64,000 nt of DNA. Origin: Ligula intestinalis (taxonomy: Eukaryota > Platyhelminthes > Cestoda > Diphyllobothriidea > Diphyllobothriidae). How positions within the stretch are numbered: the first letter of the stretch is position 1; each line of letters opens with the position of its first letter. The notes under the pieces were generated by a model. That model had not been told where the DNA came from, did not search any database, and was given only the letters and a program-made list of their open reading frames with translations. Positions 9,926-22,238 of this stretch are shown here, in pieces. The DNA lies in NCBI GenBank assembly GCA_036362985.1, contig JAYGXS010000003.1, forward strand, positions 77,024,680-77,088,679. Reading direction: 5' to 3'. The translations under genes were made by a program, and so were the position numbers.

Positions 9926-12900
9926 GTAAGTTCTGCCGGACGTTCGCTCCGTGCCCATATGTTTCTCCTGGATACTTTTTAAAATTATGTTCATACTTTT
10001 TGTGCACTTTCTTGTCCGTGGGCTGTTGACCAGCTTCGGTAGATGTGTTGCAGATTTGACTCATAATGCATTTTTTAAGAGGTAGAGTGTTTATTAGGCA
10101 GTTGATCCACTTAAAAAAACTGCACAATGAATACCCATTTCCACCTTTTATGTGAGAGTCCATGTACTGCTGCTGCAGAAGCGATGGGTTTCTAAGTAAG
10201 TAATTTATTCGTGTTTCTGTGGGATGTACACTTGGGGACAACATAGTTAGCAATTCTATAAGGCCCGGGTGCACGCAAACTGCCTATATATCTACGGCCT
10301 TCGTAGCTCATAATTCATATTGCACTTTTTTACACGAACTATTCTTTCTCAGATTTCTCTGTCAGTGTGATAATGTAGTCTCAAGTTGCGATTAACGTAA
10401 TAGTTTATCTTCTGGCTGGTGACTTCCAAAGTTTCCGTGGACGATACAAACCAACAGACTTGAAAAGCCTAATATTCGTCTTATTCTGTATCTCTGTCAA
10501 CCCAAGGCAATTTTCAAAATCTCCATTAAATCCCGATGCCGTAAAAACTGAATTCGTAGAATCAATGATATGCCCATTTGAATTGGACCTTATACTACAA
10601 TGTGTGCTTTTGTAAAACATCGAACTAGGTAATTTATAAAAATGTCTATGCGTTTGTTACTGAGTATTAGAGTAGAAATACCAGCCACCTTCTACGCTTT
10701 GCAAAAAATCGTTGGTTGATCCTTTCTGAATTAAGTTTATCAGACACAATTTCGAAATCTCAGTTCTTGTAGACACACTGCGCCTTTCAGTAAGGAGCCC
10801 CTTTTGATGCTTCGTTTTCTTCAGGATAATTTAGCTACTTTCCTGCTTGACATTAAAATTAACCTAAGGTTCATTTTCATTTTTATCGCACACAGTCATG
10901 ACGCGCCCTCTGAAGACAATTCTCACAGCCATAGCCGTGGGCCTAGTGATACCAGTGGCCACGTTTCATCTCAACAAATTTGGAGAGATACTATCGGGTC
11001 AGTTTTGACCATTAGCATTCTCCCTGCCGTTGCACTGTGGGCCATCCCGGACCTAAGCAAGCGTCCGAATCTCCTAAAAATTCTTCTGGGGTTTGCTGCG
11101 GGCGGTCTTCTAGGCGATGCCTTCCTTCATCTTATTCCTCATGCGCTTGAACCCCACTCACATTCCGGTGGTGATGAGGCACACGCACATGACGAAAAGC
11201 ATGGCCATAGTCATTTGTCCGAGCACACTACTGTGCCACTTTGGGTCATCGGCGGGATATTTAGTTTCCTGTGCATAGATAAACTTCTCCGGTTCCTAAA
11301 TGGTGGAAGTTCGCACAAACACTCTCACACCGTGAACGCATCTGCCAAGCCGGTCGGAGCCAAAGAGCAGAATCACACCGAAAAGCAGAAGAGTGTCTCT
11401 GGCGACGAAAAATCTAAAAAGAAGAATAAATCCAATGGATCTAAGAAAGATAAACAAGCCAACAATAGCGACAAGAAAACATCCGCGAAGAATAAGCCAA
11501 CAACGGAGGTAAAAGACTTGAAAGAAGAACGCCAAAACAACGTGGCCAAACAACCTAAAAAGAAGAAGGGGTCTTCGGGTACGCTGTTATACAGATAACC
11601 ACTGGACTTCCAGGATAATTTTTTTAGTGTACCAGTCCATTTTCTCCAAAATTTTACGGAAAAGAAGGTCATGCGTTTTTTTATCTGAAGCTCATCCGGT
11701 CAGCCTACTATTTAGAAAATTACTTACCTCAAATCTAGTGTTTTGCTTTTGTATTCCATCAGTAATATGTGAAATTAGACGGAGCGGAAAAGCCCTATGC
11801 AGATCTTAACCAGCCAGAAGTCTTTTGGGCTATAAAAAAGTTCCAAAATAGGCGTTTATGAGCCAACAAGTTTTATCCGTCGAGAATCGCAACGTGGATG
11901 GTTTAGCCCTCATTCGCAGTGTTTCTGTAGCTCTCACAAACCCCTGAATTCGGTATTCCATCCACTTCGTGATAGTGCACTTAACTGCTTAGTATTTTTG
12001 TATGAATTTTGGATTCAGGTACAAAGAGCTGGCACTCTCTAGCACAGGTTGATTACATGAACTGGCGGATTTTCCTTCAATGACTGTACCAACGGTCACC
12101 GAAGCAGGATGCTTTTCTTACAGCATTGGATCTATCCGAATGTCGTTCACCACTTCACACACTATTCGTCTCAGCAAATCATTCGATTGTCTCCTGCGAT
12201 CCTCTAACACACAGCTTAGATGGTCAGAGACAGTCTATTACGGTCGTGTTGACACTACCTAGTTCCTTGGCAATGCGATCATTATCTTAATTTCTTTTCA
12301 AATATCTCAACTTGTCTTGTTTTCCCCTCTTTTGACGAATGTAGGCCTTCAAGCGGCGGGCTATCTCAATTTGGCGGCTGACTTCACACACAACTTTACG
12401 GATGGTATTGCCATCGGTAAGTTTGTTCAAGAATTGATGTGACCTCGCAACCTACCTGTTACCACGCATCGTTCTCGTCACCTCTGCTTTTGAAAATGTG
12501 TAAATTCCCTTTGCATAGACAGTCTCGTCTCGACGATTGTGAAAGAGGTGTTTCATAGTAAATTTTAATTTTACAGCGCCTGTCTACACAGTGACGTTTA
12601 AGGATTAAAACTACATTTGACCGTCGTTCTAGCGTTTGACCAGCCAATCAGCCTTCTTATAATTACGACCCTGTGTTCACCAGCAACGTCTGATCCAACT
12701 ATTTAGGGCCTACTTTATGTGTATCAGGATATTTAATTCTTTTCAGAGACGTTTCTAAGACAATTTCAAATAAACTCCTGGGTAGCAAGCTGACTGATAT
12801 CGGATTTCCCGATGGGACTAATTATGTTCGATACTGACCCGCTCTCCCCTTCGGAACTGCATTGGCTGATGGCATTCGCTTTTCGGACTACATGACGTTG

Positions 12901-15900
12901 TAAATGCTTTTGATGCAGATTAGATGGTGAATTTACACCATGCTGTTTTTTGAACCAAATCTCACTAACACTGGGCTTGACTCAGGTCATCCGAACAGAA
13001 AAGAGGGAAAAGGGGGGCGAGTTTGACCCTGCTTGAAGTCAGCGCTTCATTCTCTCACAGAAAACAACCAAACGCGGTGTGGAAATGCCACAATGCGCTA
13101 ATAGTCGTGGATTGGAAGGTGGTCAGTTGATGGGATACCTCGATGAGGGTACGACTGCAATGCGCCCTGCGTACATAGCGCCTATCATTTCGGTGCAGAG
13201 TTAGGAGACGGGTCGTGCGCAGAAAGCGTAGACAGACCACTTAGCTATATGCCCTCGTCTGTATCCAGTGTCATTGACCCCGTGTTTCCATCGAAGCAAA
13301 ATTGACATGTAAAGAGAATGCAACAAGGTACGTGTAGAGAAAAAAGTTCAAACCGTAGCCCCACGATAAACTCAACGTATTTATAACGCATAATTGACAT
13401 CACTGCCTGGCAAAGCGAACGGAGAATGTTCCTCAGATGAATTATCTGGACTTTTGACTTAATATTCACTTACATATAGCACCACACCACACAGCACCCC
13501 AGGACACATTCAGCTTAGTATAAAAAAGGCAGCTCGAATTTTAGCCCAATAAAGTGTAGCCTTTAAATCCTTGCAATGATTGCGATATTAAGCTGAGTAT
13601 AAATGACACACTTCAAGCATGATTTATTCAATAACTTTTCTTCATGCCATTAGCGGGATTTTACCTGATTTGGAAGATGTTGCCATCGACCAATATGGTG
13701 AGCAAAGAGGGAACCATACATTGTCGGTAGGCGTCCATCACAGATTCTCCGGCTCTTTTCCGAATGTCGTGCTAATAGTACTCTGACCCTTGTTCATCCC
13801 TGCCTTCTCACCCTTATTGATTAACGTTCACCCACACCCCCTAACGATCGTCCACTGATTGCCTATATTACTAACCTACATCTTCACCGTGTTCTGTGGC
13901 TTCCGCTTGCGTCGAGCCTCCTAGTTTATTTCCTAATCTAACCTCGGACTTTAAACCAATCGCGACAAAATCTCATCGACACACTAACGTTAATGAAAGA
14001 TTTATTCGGGAAGGGATTCGTCATCTTTTATCCGATGAAGTAATTGAGTTTTCTTCCTCCCCTTGGCGAGCCCAACTCTAGGGTGTTTGCTAATTCTCCT
14101 CGATTGTTTGGCTCGCACATACTGAATCTCTCGACTCTATCTATTTCGATCACGACACCGAGGACTAAGGTTTCATTCGGCTCCTGTACGCACGACAATG
14201 CAACTATCTCCAGACTCCTTCATAGGTCGTCTTAGGTGGCAAGTATTGTGTAGAAGGGGAATTTCTAAACAAAAAACCAGTTCTCGCCCACTGTTTTTTT
14301 TAAACGGTGGTAACCAAACTCCCCCCTAAAAACAGTTCCATTCCCTGCCTGTTTGAACATAGCATGGGACAGGCGAGGCTTGTCCTTAGACTAAGTTGGC
14401 AACCAGAACGTGCGATGACGTTCAAATTTGAGGAGTCGCTTGATTCGCAAGACCACTCACAGAGCCCCACGAAGACTGTCAGGGCTTAATTCACGAGCTA
14501 AGCCACTTTCCACAAAGTCGAAAATTATTTCATTTTCCGTTTTTATACCGATGTTCACGTACACTGAACTCTCCCTCTTGATGTCACAAACTATCAAATT
14601 TGTCTCCTTTCTTCGTTTACTAGCTGGATCGTTCCTTGCTGGTCGTAATGTTGGTTGGGTCACCAGCCTGACCGTCCTTATTCACGAATTGCCGCACGAG
14701 GTAGGGGATTACGCGATCCTTATCCAGTCTGGATGCGGTGCCTACAAGGTGAGTCCAATGTCGCTAGCGACTTCCTCACCAATTTCCTGAATTTTGCAAA
14801 CATTTTTGACTTAACTGTGGTCTTACAAGTGATTATGCATGATTATTGACAAAGTTGACTGGCGTATCCTCCGTATCCGTCAGTGTGTTCAGATATGTGC
14901 TCCTTGCAGTCAGGAAGCATATCTGCGCGGGGCTGCCTATCATTTTGCCGTCACGGAAATGAACCAAGAAGCGAATTTTTGTGAACAAAGATTTGAAACA
15001 CTATTATGTGACGAGGCATTACGAGACAGACCTTGCGGACTTGCTTTGTGATTGTATAGTCACATGATAGTAACGTCCTCCTCATATCTGTCCTGTATGC
15101 AAGCCGTAAGTTTATATTGCCGCTTCACTGCTGAAGATAATGCGGCTGAAGCAGCAGCCCGCAGTCTGCTAACCTTTCAGCCGATAGCGCGCAACTTTTT
15201 CCGACAACCATTGAAGGAAGACTGAGAACACTGTGTTCTTGTGCCAACCCTCTCCGTCTGGAACTAATGTTTTTAAACGATATGAAACAGTTCTCCTGCT
15301 GATGAGTCAACTCAGCTTACAACTGTACATTTATTCCGTTTTTATCATACCTTTGAAGGCAGGTTTTTTTCACTTGAAACAAACTCCCTATCTCGCCCAG
15401 TATTGACAAAACAAAAAACATGAAACAAAACCAATACTGGCTGCAACATAGGGAGTTTGTTTTAGGTTTTTTCCGGTCTTCGAGGTGTTGGAAGGCGCCC
15501 AAGAGGTGCATTACCAACTCTTTACAATTGCCTGTAAACTGGCATAATAAACATATTATTATTATTATTATTATCTTCGAGCAGCGGATCCAGAACGCAT
15601 CTGTACTGTTCCATTATGACAATCAGCTAATCGTTGTAAAGTCGCCGACGTAGATTTGGGTGCATTAAATGACCATTTTCGACTTGTGAGTCGTCGTCAG
15701 CCGCATGAAGACTATTCCCCTTATATGGGCTTCACAGTCGCATACTCATACCTACGAGAGTTGCTCTGAATGCCATATTAGAAAGTTTCCGCCGTCTACT
15801 TGGGGGGCTAAGCTGTCCTGTCAACTGGAAGACGTCTAGGTCACGACTACTCCGGCACCACGATAATTTAAATTCTTGTTGGTTGCCTTGCAGTTAGGAA

Positions 15901-16673
15901 GAGTATTGCCTTATCGGCACGTCATTCTTTCGCAGCTTCTGCTCACGTATTATTTTCGACTTACACCCTTGACAACAGTCACTGTCATAAGCTCTCTTCT
16001 ATTCCTGATTTAATTTCCAATTTCTTAGTCAGCATATATACCTGCCACTGACTTGGTGGTGAAAGGCAGAACCTATAGACGAGACGGGTCATCATGTCGA
16101 CGCAATTCTTCATTTAAAGAAATAAAAGCCTCGAACTTTTTATCCACTCACTGCTGATCTTTTTCGCCACTGGCCGATTCTTGATCGATAATCGCTATGC
16201 CCCGACTCGCGAGGGCTCAAAACCTTAACTCCAAGGCAAGCTTTACCGTAAAGGCCCAATTCTACAGTAATATCAGCCCGCTGTATGCCACTCGTCTTGC
16301 TTTTTACTTACGCACACGTTTAATTTCGGTCTAGGCAATGCTTCTGCAGTTGGTTACTGCCCTCGGAGCTCTGCTGGGTGCCTCCCTGAGTCTCATCGTG
16401 GCAGGCGTTGGAGTAGACACCAGTCTACTTGGTTTCGGACCCACCGTTCTCTCCCCGGAGCTTTTTGTCACTCGACTGCTTCCACTGACTGCAGGCGGTT
16501 TCATCTACATCGCTCTCGCCTCCGTGATACCCGAACTGTTGAGTTCCAACGGCGAATCTGCTTCTCTTCAGGCTAAACCCAACATGTCACGGCGTTTTGC
16601 GCAGTCCTGTGCGGAGTTGGGTGCTCTCTTTCTTGGTGTCTTCCTCATGGTTCTTATCACAGTGTTTGAGTGA
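9816..16673 (+). CDS. SLC39A7: ZIP-family zinc transporter, SLC39A7/ZIP7-like (five exons)
   Basis: Joining exons 9816-9925, 10896-11578, 12345-12416, 14624-14748 and 16335-16673 gives about 442 residues, close to the roughly 470 of human ZIP7. All introns are GT-AG and the phases (2, 1, 1, 0) match. The protein starts with a signal peptide ([18 protein letters not shown]), followed by a His-rich lumenal stretch (HEHSHSG, HGHTH, HSHS). Helices 1-3 follow (with HLIPHAL), then a His- and Lys-rich cytosolic loop. Helix 4 carries HNFTDG and helix 5 carries HELPHE, the paired metal-binding motifs of ZIP transporters. Exon 5 carries helices 6-8 ([14 protein letters not shown]). ZIP7 releases zinc from ER/Golgi to cytosol. 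ZIP13 is the main alternative, but the His-rich loops favour ZIP7. I chose the ATG at 9816; a second in-frame ATG lies at 9828. Confidence 0.93.
10896..11578 (+). CDS. SLC39A7: ZIP7-like exon 2 (helices 1-3 and cytosolic loop)
   Basis: Acceptor CGCACACAG|T and donor TCGG|GTACGC, phase 1. If unspliced, the frame would run to a stop at 11596-11598. The donor at 11579 is chosen because it alone gives the phase needed by exon 3 and restores family similarity. Confidence 0.85.
12345..12416 (+). CDS. SLC39A7: ZIP7-like exon 3 (helix 4, HNFTDG)
   Basis: Acceptor GAATGTAG|GC and donor ATCG|GTAAGT. It codes for [20 protein letters not shown], the conserved half of the metal-binding site. Confidence 0.88.
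13940..14082 (+). pseudogene. Ty3/gypsy-like reverse transcriptase fragment inside ZIP intron 3
   Basis: The reading [12 protein letters not shown], then [16 protein letters not shown] and SSSPWRAQL matches the entry to Ty3-type reverse transcriptases (pattern KPIA-K-RR, then I---L--GIIEPS-SPWRA). Only about 45 residues are recognisable and the frame breaks after 14081. It is in the same orientation as the host gene and is spliced out with intron 3. Confidence 0.6.
14624..14748 (+). CDS. SLC39A7: ZIP7-like exon 4 (helix 5, HELPHE)
   Basis: Acceptor CGTTTACTAG|CT and donor TACAAG|GTGAGT, phase 0. It codes for [20 protein letters not shown] and onward through [13 protein letters not shown]. 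Confidence 0.9.
15375..15466. repeat. Inverted repeat (hairpin) in ZIP intron 4
   Basis: AAACAAACTCCCTAT with CCAGTATTG on the left pairs with CAATACTGG and ATAGGGAGTTTGTTT on the right. Together they form an imperfect stem of about 35-40 bp around an A-rich loop (ACAAAAAACATGA). It is probably a small foldback repeat. Confidence 0.6.
15555..15574. repeat. (ATT)n microsatellite
   Basis: About six ATT units in ZIP intron 4. Confidence 0.8.
16335..16673 (+). CDS. SLC39A7: ZIP7-like exon 5 (helices 6-8 and stop)
   Basis: Acceptor TTCGGTCTAG|GCAATG, phase 0, TGA at 16671-16673. It codes for [37 protein letters not shown] and the final helix [17 protein letters not shown], which ends the protein as in other ZIP transporters. 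Confidence 0.9.
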   Translation, partial: AMLLQLVTALGALLGASLSLIVAGVGVDTSLLGFGPTVLSPELFVTRLLPLTAGGFIYIALASVIPELLSSNGESASLQAKPNMSRRFAQSCAELGALFLGVFLMVLITVFE

Positions 16674-18840
16674 AACGCGGCCCCTCCTCCTCCGTCAATT
16701 TGCCTACTTTTGATGTACTTCCTGCTCTCTTGACTATATATTCGTAAAGTTTGTTTTCTGGTCGGCTGGCTAACTCGGATCTCGGGCATTTTGCATTATT
16801 TTGCGGTTTCAGAGCCCCCTTCTCTGTCTTCCTTCGTTTTTTTGCTCGGGCCGCCTGTTAGAAGGGCTTCTTCTGAGGCACCTTTTTCTTTAATCCGGTT
16901 CCTGAGAAATTTTGGATTTTCTATTCCCTCACCAAGTTGTATTTCAAGAGCTACAAAAAGTGGCCTCAGGAAGTCTTGTTTTTTTTCCTACTGTGATGGC
17001 CCGTTTACCCCTGGTGGTGGGGTTCTCTTCCCAGATGCCTCCTTGACTGCGAATGGCGGTAGCTGCATTGATGTCGAAGTTGTTTGCTGTGTGGTTTTCG
17101 GGCAACTTCCAACGGACTACCGTCATACAGCGAAGCGAAGTTGGCGCAACATTCAAATATTTTTTTTTGTCGGGACCAAGAGAATTCGAGACGTAGCACT
17201 TTAGTAGTTAATGTAGTGTTCAACTTATTTTGGGGATTAGCTCTTCCGCTTTCTGTATTTTCTCATTCTGAGCCTGCTGCGAAGAAAGAGGACGCAGGCC
17301 TTTTGATACAAAACTGGGTTCCTGCTCACAAGGAAGGTGGAAATTTTCACTGACGAGACACATCTGTTTTTTAGCTAGTACCTGTACTGCCAGTATGGTC
17401 CATAATTACGAAGAAAGTGACTATCTGCCAGCTCAACTGTCATGGACAATGTCCAATGCCTGCTCAAACACTGGTGGATTATTTTATGGTGAGGTGGACT
17501 TACAATGCGCCTGTCGCACTCCCTCTTCACTCACCCACGTCTTTTTGATGACAAGGCACAGTTAAGACAAACAGGGGTGGATGAACAGACTAACAGTGTA
17601 GTACCGTCCGCTTCCCGCTACATCTGTACAAGGTTTGCGTAAAGGCGGCTCGGCCGTCACACTAGAGTGCTGTAAAGGTCACATCAAGGGTAGGGCATAA
17701 CAGATTGACTGACAGTTCCGATAAGGACTGTGTATTCCCGTTAGTTAACAGCCATGGCTTACTGATTCAGGGTTATGATACTGAGGGATGCGCTAATTCG
17801 CAGTGGAGGATGCGTTTCTCAGTGTCGATCTCGTTCTTTCCTCTCCCACGCGTCGGTCGACCGTCCAGGCTTGTCAGCAAAATGGATGATGAGGTTGAGC
17901 GTAGAAGACGACTTGGCAGGAAGGTTAGCGTCTAAGGCGGAAGAACAAGTGTGTACACGGCTCACGCAGACTGTACTACCCGATACACACGTGCTGTGAG
18001 GCAGCCTGACTCGCGTTTTGATCTAACACAGCTCGCTATGGGGACACTATGATAGTTCGATCGTTGCTTCGATGACGTACACTGTGCCCCACAGCAAAGT
18101 GACTTAGGATCGGTGTCCTTCGCGTGAATAAGATGATAATGGTAGTAAACTTTCGACACATCTAACGTACTAACCAGCTATAGATTCGATGACATGGTCA
18201 AGTCAAGAAGACCGAATGCGGGAGAAGGCATAGGTGGCTGGGACCATCAGGGTCGCTCCCCAGGTGGGCCACCACACCTGGCTCGGATTCCACGGAGTGG
18301 CCACATGAAGACGAAGCCATTGCAGCCTGGTCCTCAGTCCACCAGTCGGTCACTCCACGCCCACTGAGCTGACCAGAGAGTCCGAGTTATCCCATCAATT
18401 CACAACCTTCGAAGCCACGGCTTTCAGCCCACTATGATGACTTCAAGCGCTGTGGATTGTTTATAGCGAGGAGGGTGCACTGAGCCCTCGAACGCACTCT
18501 CTCTTCCCAGCGACCTGAGACGGTCAGTTGTCTGGTGCAGGGAATGGGGATACTCATTTGAATTCATTTGCATTGCTACCCTAGCTAACGCGGTAAGGTT
18601 ATCTGTCGAGCATGACAGGGTCTTTTTGGTCTTTCGGAAGCAGTAGTGACTTTAATGTCACTTCAGGCTAATCAAAAATGAGTTAAAGGGGATAGTTGTT
18701 TATGCTACCCGATTGCTTGAGCAAGTGTTCCTATTAGGTTGAGGGTTTAGAGCCAGGCTGGAACTCAGCATCAAGGACAACTAAAGACAGAGGTGAAGAA
18801 GATAGGGGTCATGCAGCGCAAACCCCTGATGACCATAAGA
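16674..18840. other. 3' flank of the ZIP gene; no recognisable gene
   Basis: The 3' UTR of the transporter must start here, but I find no clear AATAAA close by. Open frames at 16791-17204 and 17705-17999 show no motifs. A GC-richer stretch at 18200-18560 has no coding signal. Confidence 0.4.
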
Positions 18841-18842
18841 AC

Positions 18843-19130
18843 GTGATCGGTAGTCACTATCTTCGACTGGTGCTCGCTCCGGCGCCTCAGCTCACCCGAA
18901 GGTGTCGAAGAGGAGGGCAACTCAAGACTTGGCTCAACGCCGTTCGCGCGGAAATGGAAGCAGTTCTTGGAGCTTCGTTTTCCGTTCTCTGTCGCTGGAG
19001 AAGAAAACGGGTAGAATTTTCCTAAAGCCACAGTCGCTGTTCGTCACGCATGGAGAGGCACCGTCTGGGACATCATTGAGGCTGGCTAGGTCAGGCATAA
19101 TCACTGCCGTATGAAGTACAAGTAAGAGCG
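18843..19130 (+). pseudogene. RTE-like family 2, 3' end fragment
   Basis: The reading CRRGGQLKTWLNAV, then AVLGASF and WRRKRVEFS matches the C-terminus of the larger element at 57900-60420, which has KRRRGGQLKTWLDTV, LGPSIFG and WRRDRVELS. After the coding part both end alike: GGCTAGGTCAGGCAT here and GGCTAGATCAGGCAT there, then GTACAAGTAAG. This is therefore a 5'-truncated copy of the same family, with stops and a frameshift. Confidence 0.7.
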
Positions 19131-19588
19131 AATGGCTGCCTGCGCAACCGTCTGAACAGATGCATGGCCATCGTCCACCATCTCACTCACATCGGGGTGG
19201 TAAACGATCCGGAGGCAACAACGAGCACCGAGTAATGGGATCAAATGAACGTCTGCAACAGAGAAAAACTTCAAGGTCGTTCTTTATAGCTGATTTTGTG
19301 GGGTGAAGCTCTTACGTCAGAAAATCTGGGAGGTTATGCTGAACTCGGATAACCGAACACACAGCGTCAGTGAGGATAGTATTAGGCAGGCAATTAAGTC
19401 ACGGCAAATTTGACAAAATATCGTGAGGGGTAACAATCAACCAGCGTAACAACCTACATCCACCATATTCAGACTGCCTGGGCAGGATGATTAGCCACAC
19501 GGGAAGTATGCAGACACATACTGCTAAGAGAAATAGCACATGTCAACCATGTGATTAATAAGCATCATTAGCGATGAGGCTGTCATAA
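19131..19588. other. No recognisable gene
   Basis: Spacer between the family 2 fragment and the family 1 array; no motif seen. Confidence 0.4.
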
Positions 19589-19639
19589 GTCACGTCGAAA
19601 TCGACGGGGGAACTGCCGTGTGCGTGTGTATGTTCGCCT

Positions 19640-20359
19640 GGAAGGCGCTGGCACTTTCTCTCACTTCTGATCCCCTGTTGGTGACTTCTCTCGCGCTCCC
19701 ACTGGGTTTCAGGCCCCACTGCGGGTGCCCGAAAAGCTAGGTGGTCACTATGCGGTGGGGGAGAGAGTGAGGTCGACCTCGGCGCGATTCTTCCCTCACT
19801 ATAATAAATCTGAATGCGTCTGAATCTATCACGGTGCGCTAAAAGCCGTGGCTTCGAGGGTCTGCCAACTGACGGGAAAACTCGGACCCCCTACGTAGCT
19901 GCTCCTTCTGTACGCGTGTGTCTATGTGTGCGTACGGCAGGAGAAGGAGGACTGAGAGTCAGGCTGCAATGGCTCCCTCTTAATGTGGCCTTTATGGCGC
20001 TCCCGCGCAGTCGGGAGCATACCTAGCGAGATGGCTGATGCAAGTGTGCGCGTGCTGAGTGTTTATCGCGCCAGCCATCTACACCCTCCCTCATCCCCGG
20101 TCTTATTGACTTTGTCTTTACACCGGAAACGGAGGTGGGAGTGGCGAGCGAGTGGGCAGATTCTGTGCAAGTCTGCTTAAACTCCTGTTTTCTCTCGCAC
20201 GAGCCCTCTGCGTTGCTCCTGCTTGCTGTTGCTTTCGTGTTGCTTGCCCAGCTTGCCTCTGTGTATGCTGCGGCTTGCTTCAGCGTTTGCTGCGGCTTGT
20301 TGGAGCGCGTGGTGCCCATCGTCGAAATCGACGGGGGAACTGTCGTGTGTGTGTGTGTG
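19640..20359 (+). repeat. Family 1 3' region, copy U1
   Basis: Contains the blocks shared by all copies: GGCGCTGGCACTTTC; TTTCAGGCCCCACTGCGGGT; CACTATAATAAATCTGAAT, which includes AATAAA; a hairpin with stem GCTCCCG/CGGGAGC at 19999-20018; GAGCGCGTGGTGCCCATCGT; and a final GT tract (20345-20359). Confidence 0.8.
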
Positions 20360-20361
20360 GG

Positions 20362-20942
20362 TGCCAGTCAAGCCTTCGGTCGGCTCCAAGCCTCCGTATG
20401 GAATCGTCATAGTCTTCAACTGTCAACAAAATTGAAGATGTACAAGGCTGTTTTGCTGTCAACACTCTTGTACGGAGCGGAGACTTGGACTGTCTATGCT
20501 AGCCAAGCGCGGAAACTGAACCATTTTCACATCAGCTGCCTACGCCGCATATTGAAGGTGAAGTGGCAGGAGAGGATTCCGGACACGGAAATCCTGGAGA
20601 GAACGGGAGTTCTCAGCATCCAGGCCATTCTCAGGCAGATACAACTGCGCTGGAGCGGACACGTGATACGTATGAATGATGAACGGCTACCCAAGCGACT
20701 GTTCTATGGCGATGTCGCCGTAGGTACTCGTCGCAAATGAGGACAGAAGAGACGTTTCAAGGACACCCTGAAGAACTCCCTGAAGCGTCTCCAAATCAAC
20801 ACGCTGAACTGGGAGGAGCTTGCCCTGGACCAAACCGCGTGGCGAAGAGCGGTCAAAACGGGCGCCGCAATCTACGAAGCTAGTCGGATCGCCGCCGCCA
20901 AGGCAAAACGGACGGCACGCAAGTCTCACAATCCACGGACGC
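20362..20942 (+). pseudogene. Family 1 ORF, thumb-to-C-terminal fragment, cut by assembly gap
   Basis: Reads [74 protein letters not shown] and on to [14 protein letters not shown] at the gap. This is the conserved region between reverse transcriptase and zinc fingers. One in-frame TGA at 20738-20740 replaces the Gly codon of the related copy at 35453. The 5' end abuts a GT tract. The zinc-finger part should lie within the N gap. Confidence 0.85.
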
Positions 20943-21342
20943 NNNNNNNNNNNNNNNNNNNNNNNNNNNNNNNNNNNNNNNNNNNNNNNNNNNNNNNNNN
21001 NNNNNNNNNNNNNNNNNNNNNNNNNNNNNNNNNNNNNNNNNNNNNNNNNNNNNNNNNNNNNNNNNNNNNNNNNNNNNNNNNNNNNNNNNNNNNNNNNNNN
21101 NNNNNNNNNNNNNNNNNNNNNNNNNNNNNNNNNNNNNNNNNNNNNNNNNNNNNNNNNNNNNNNNNNNNNNNNNNNNNNNNNNNNNNNNNNNNNNNNNNNN
21201 NNNNNNNNNNNNNNNNNNNNNNNNNNNNNNNNNNNNNNNNNNNNNNNNNNNNNNNNNNNNNNNNNNNNNNNNNNNNNNNNNNNNNNNNNNNNNNNNNNNN
21301 NNNNNNNNNNNNNNNNNNNNNNNNNNNNNNNNNNNNNNNNNN
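20943..21342. other. Assembly gap, 400 N
   Basis: By comparison with the copy at 23176-28131, about 1.1 kb (zinc fingers and first 3' segment) would be expected here. The 400 is therefore probably a nominal gap size. Confidence 0.9.
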
Positions 21343-22238
21343 TCGCCTACGGACGCCGACCGGCAACGGAGCATGGGTAGTGCCTTTCATTCATTGACTG
21401 ACTGGTTACCCCTCTCAGGAGGTTGTTGGCCCAGGCTTCATGCAGGGCTGCTCTCACCCTCCTGAGATCCAATGGTCTGTATGCACATGCAATGCCCGGA
21501 AGGCGCTGGCAATTTCTCTCACTTCTGATTCCCTGTTGGTGACAGCGCTCGCGCTCCCACTGGGTTTCAGGCCCCACTGCGGGTGCCCGAAAAGCTAGGC
21601 GGTCACTATGCGGTGGGGGAGAGAGTTAGGTCGACCTCGGCGCGTTTCTTCCCTCACTGTAATAAATCTGAATCTATCACGGTGCGCTAAACGCCGTGGC
21701 TTCGAGGGTTTGCCAACTGACGGGAAAACTCGGGCCCCCACGTAGCTGACCTACTGTACGCGTGTGTCTATGTGTGCGTACGGCAGGAGAGGGAGGACTG
21801 AGAGTCAGGCTGCAATGGCTCCCTCTTAATGTGGCCTTTATGGCGCTCCCGCGCAGTCGCGAGCATACCTAGCGAGATGGCTGATGCAAGTGTGCGCGTG
21901 CTGAGTGTTTATCGCGCCAGCCATCTACACCCTCCCTCATCCCCGGTCTTATTGACTTTGTCATTACACAGGAAACGGAGGTGGGAGTGGCGAGCGAGTG
22001 GGCAGATTCTGTGCAAGTCTGCTTAAACTCCTATTTCTCTCGCACGAGTTCTCTGCGTTGCTCCTGCTTGCTGTTGCTTTCATGTTGCTTGCCCAGCTCA
22101 CCTTTGTGTCAGTTGCGGCTTGCTTCAGCGTTTGCTGCGGCTTGTTGGAGCGCGTGGTGCCCATCTTCGAAAACGACGGGGGAACTGTCGTGTGTGTGTG
22201 TGTGTGTGTGCGTGTGTGTGTGTGTGTGGGGGGGGGGG
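21343..22238 (+). repeat. Family 1 3' region, copy U2
   Basis: Begins TCGCCTACGGACGCCGACCG like the copy at 27228 and ends in a (TG)n/(G)n tract (22190-22238). It includes the small ORF at 21373-21465 (MGSAFHSLTDWLPLSGGCW...), the AATAAA block and the hairpin, here with one mismatch. Confidence 0.8.
22190..22238. repeat. (TG)n followed by poly-G
   Basis: About 38 bp of TG with one C interruption, then 11 G. It is the tail of one family 1 copy and the upstream border of the next. Confidence 0.9.

Larger units (their letters stand above)
19590..22238 (+). mobile_element. RTE-like family 1: head-to-tail truncated copies
   Basis: At least three partial copies follow one another. 19590-19632 is only a 3' tail (CGTCGAAATCGACGGGGGAA then a GT tract). 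19640-20359 is a 5'-truncated 3' region ending in (GT)n. 20362-22238 begins inside the reverse transcriptase thumb, has the 400-N gap, and ends in (TG)n at 22190-22227. Each junction is at the GT tract of the preceding copy. The next element (22239-28131) continues the pattern. Confidence 0.75.

Noticed and set aside
15290..15325. CTGATGAGTC in ZIP intron 4
   Set aside because: No GAAA half follows at a suitable distance; chance match.
18200..18560. GC-rich block considered as a CpG promoter or 5' UTR of an element
   Set aside because: No downstream coding start and no second copy in the window to support it.
20152..20435. Cys/Leu-rich open frames in the 3' region, recurring at 21981-22321 and 27915-28280
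   Set aside because: They recur because the DNA block is repeated. They are not kept in one frame across copies and differ in length; no signal of selection on protein.
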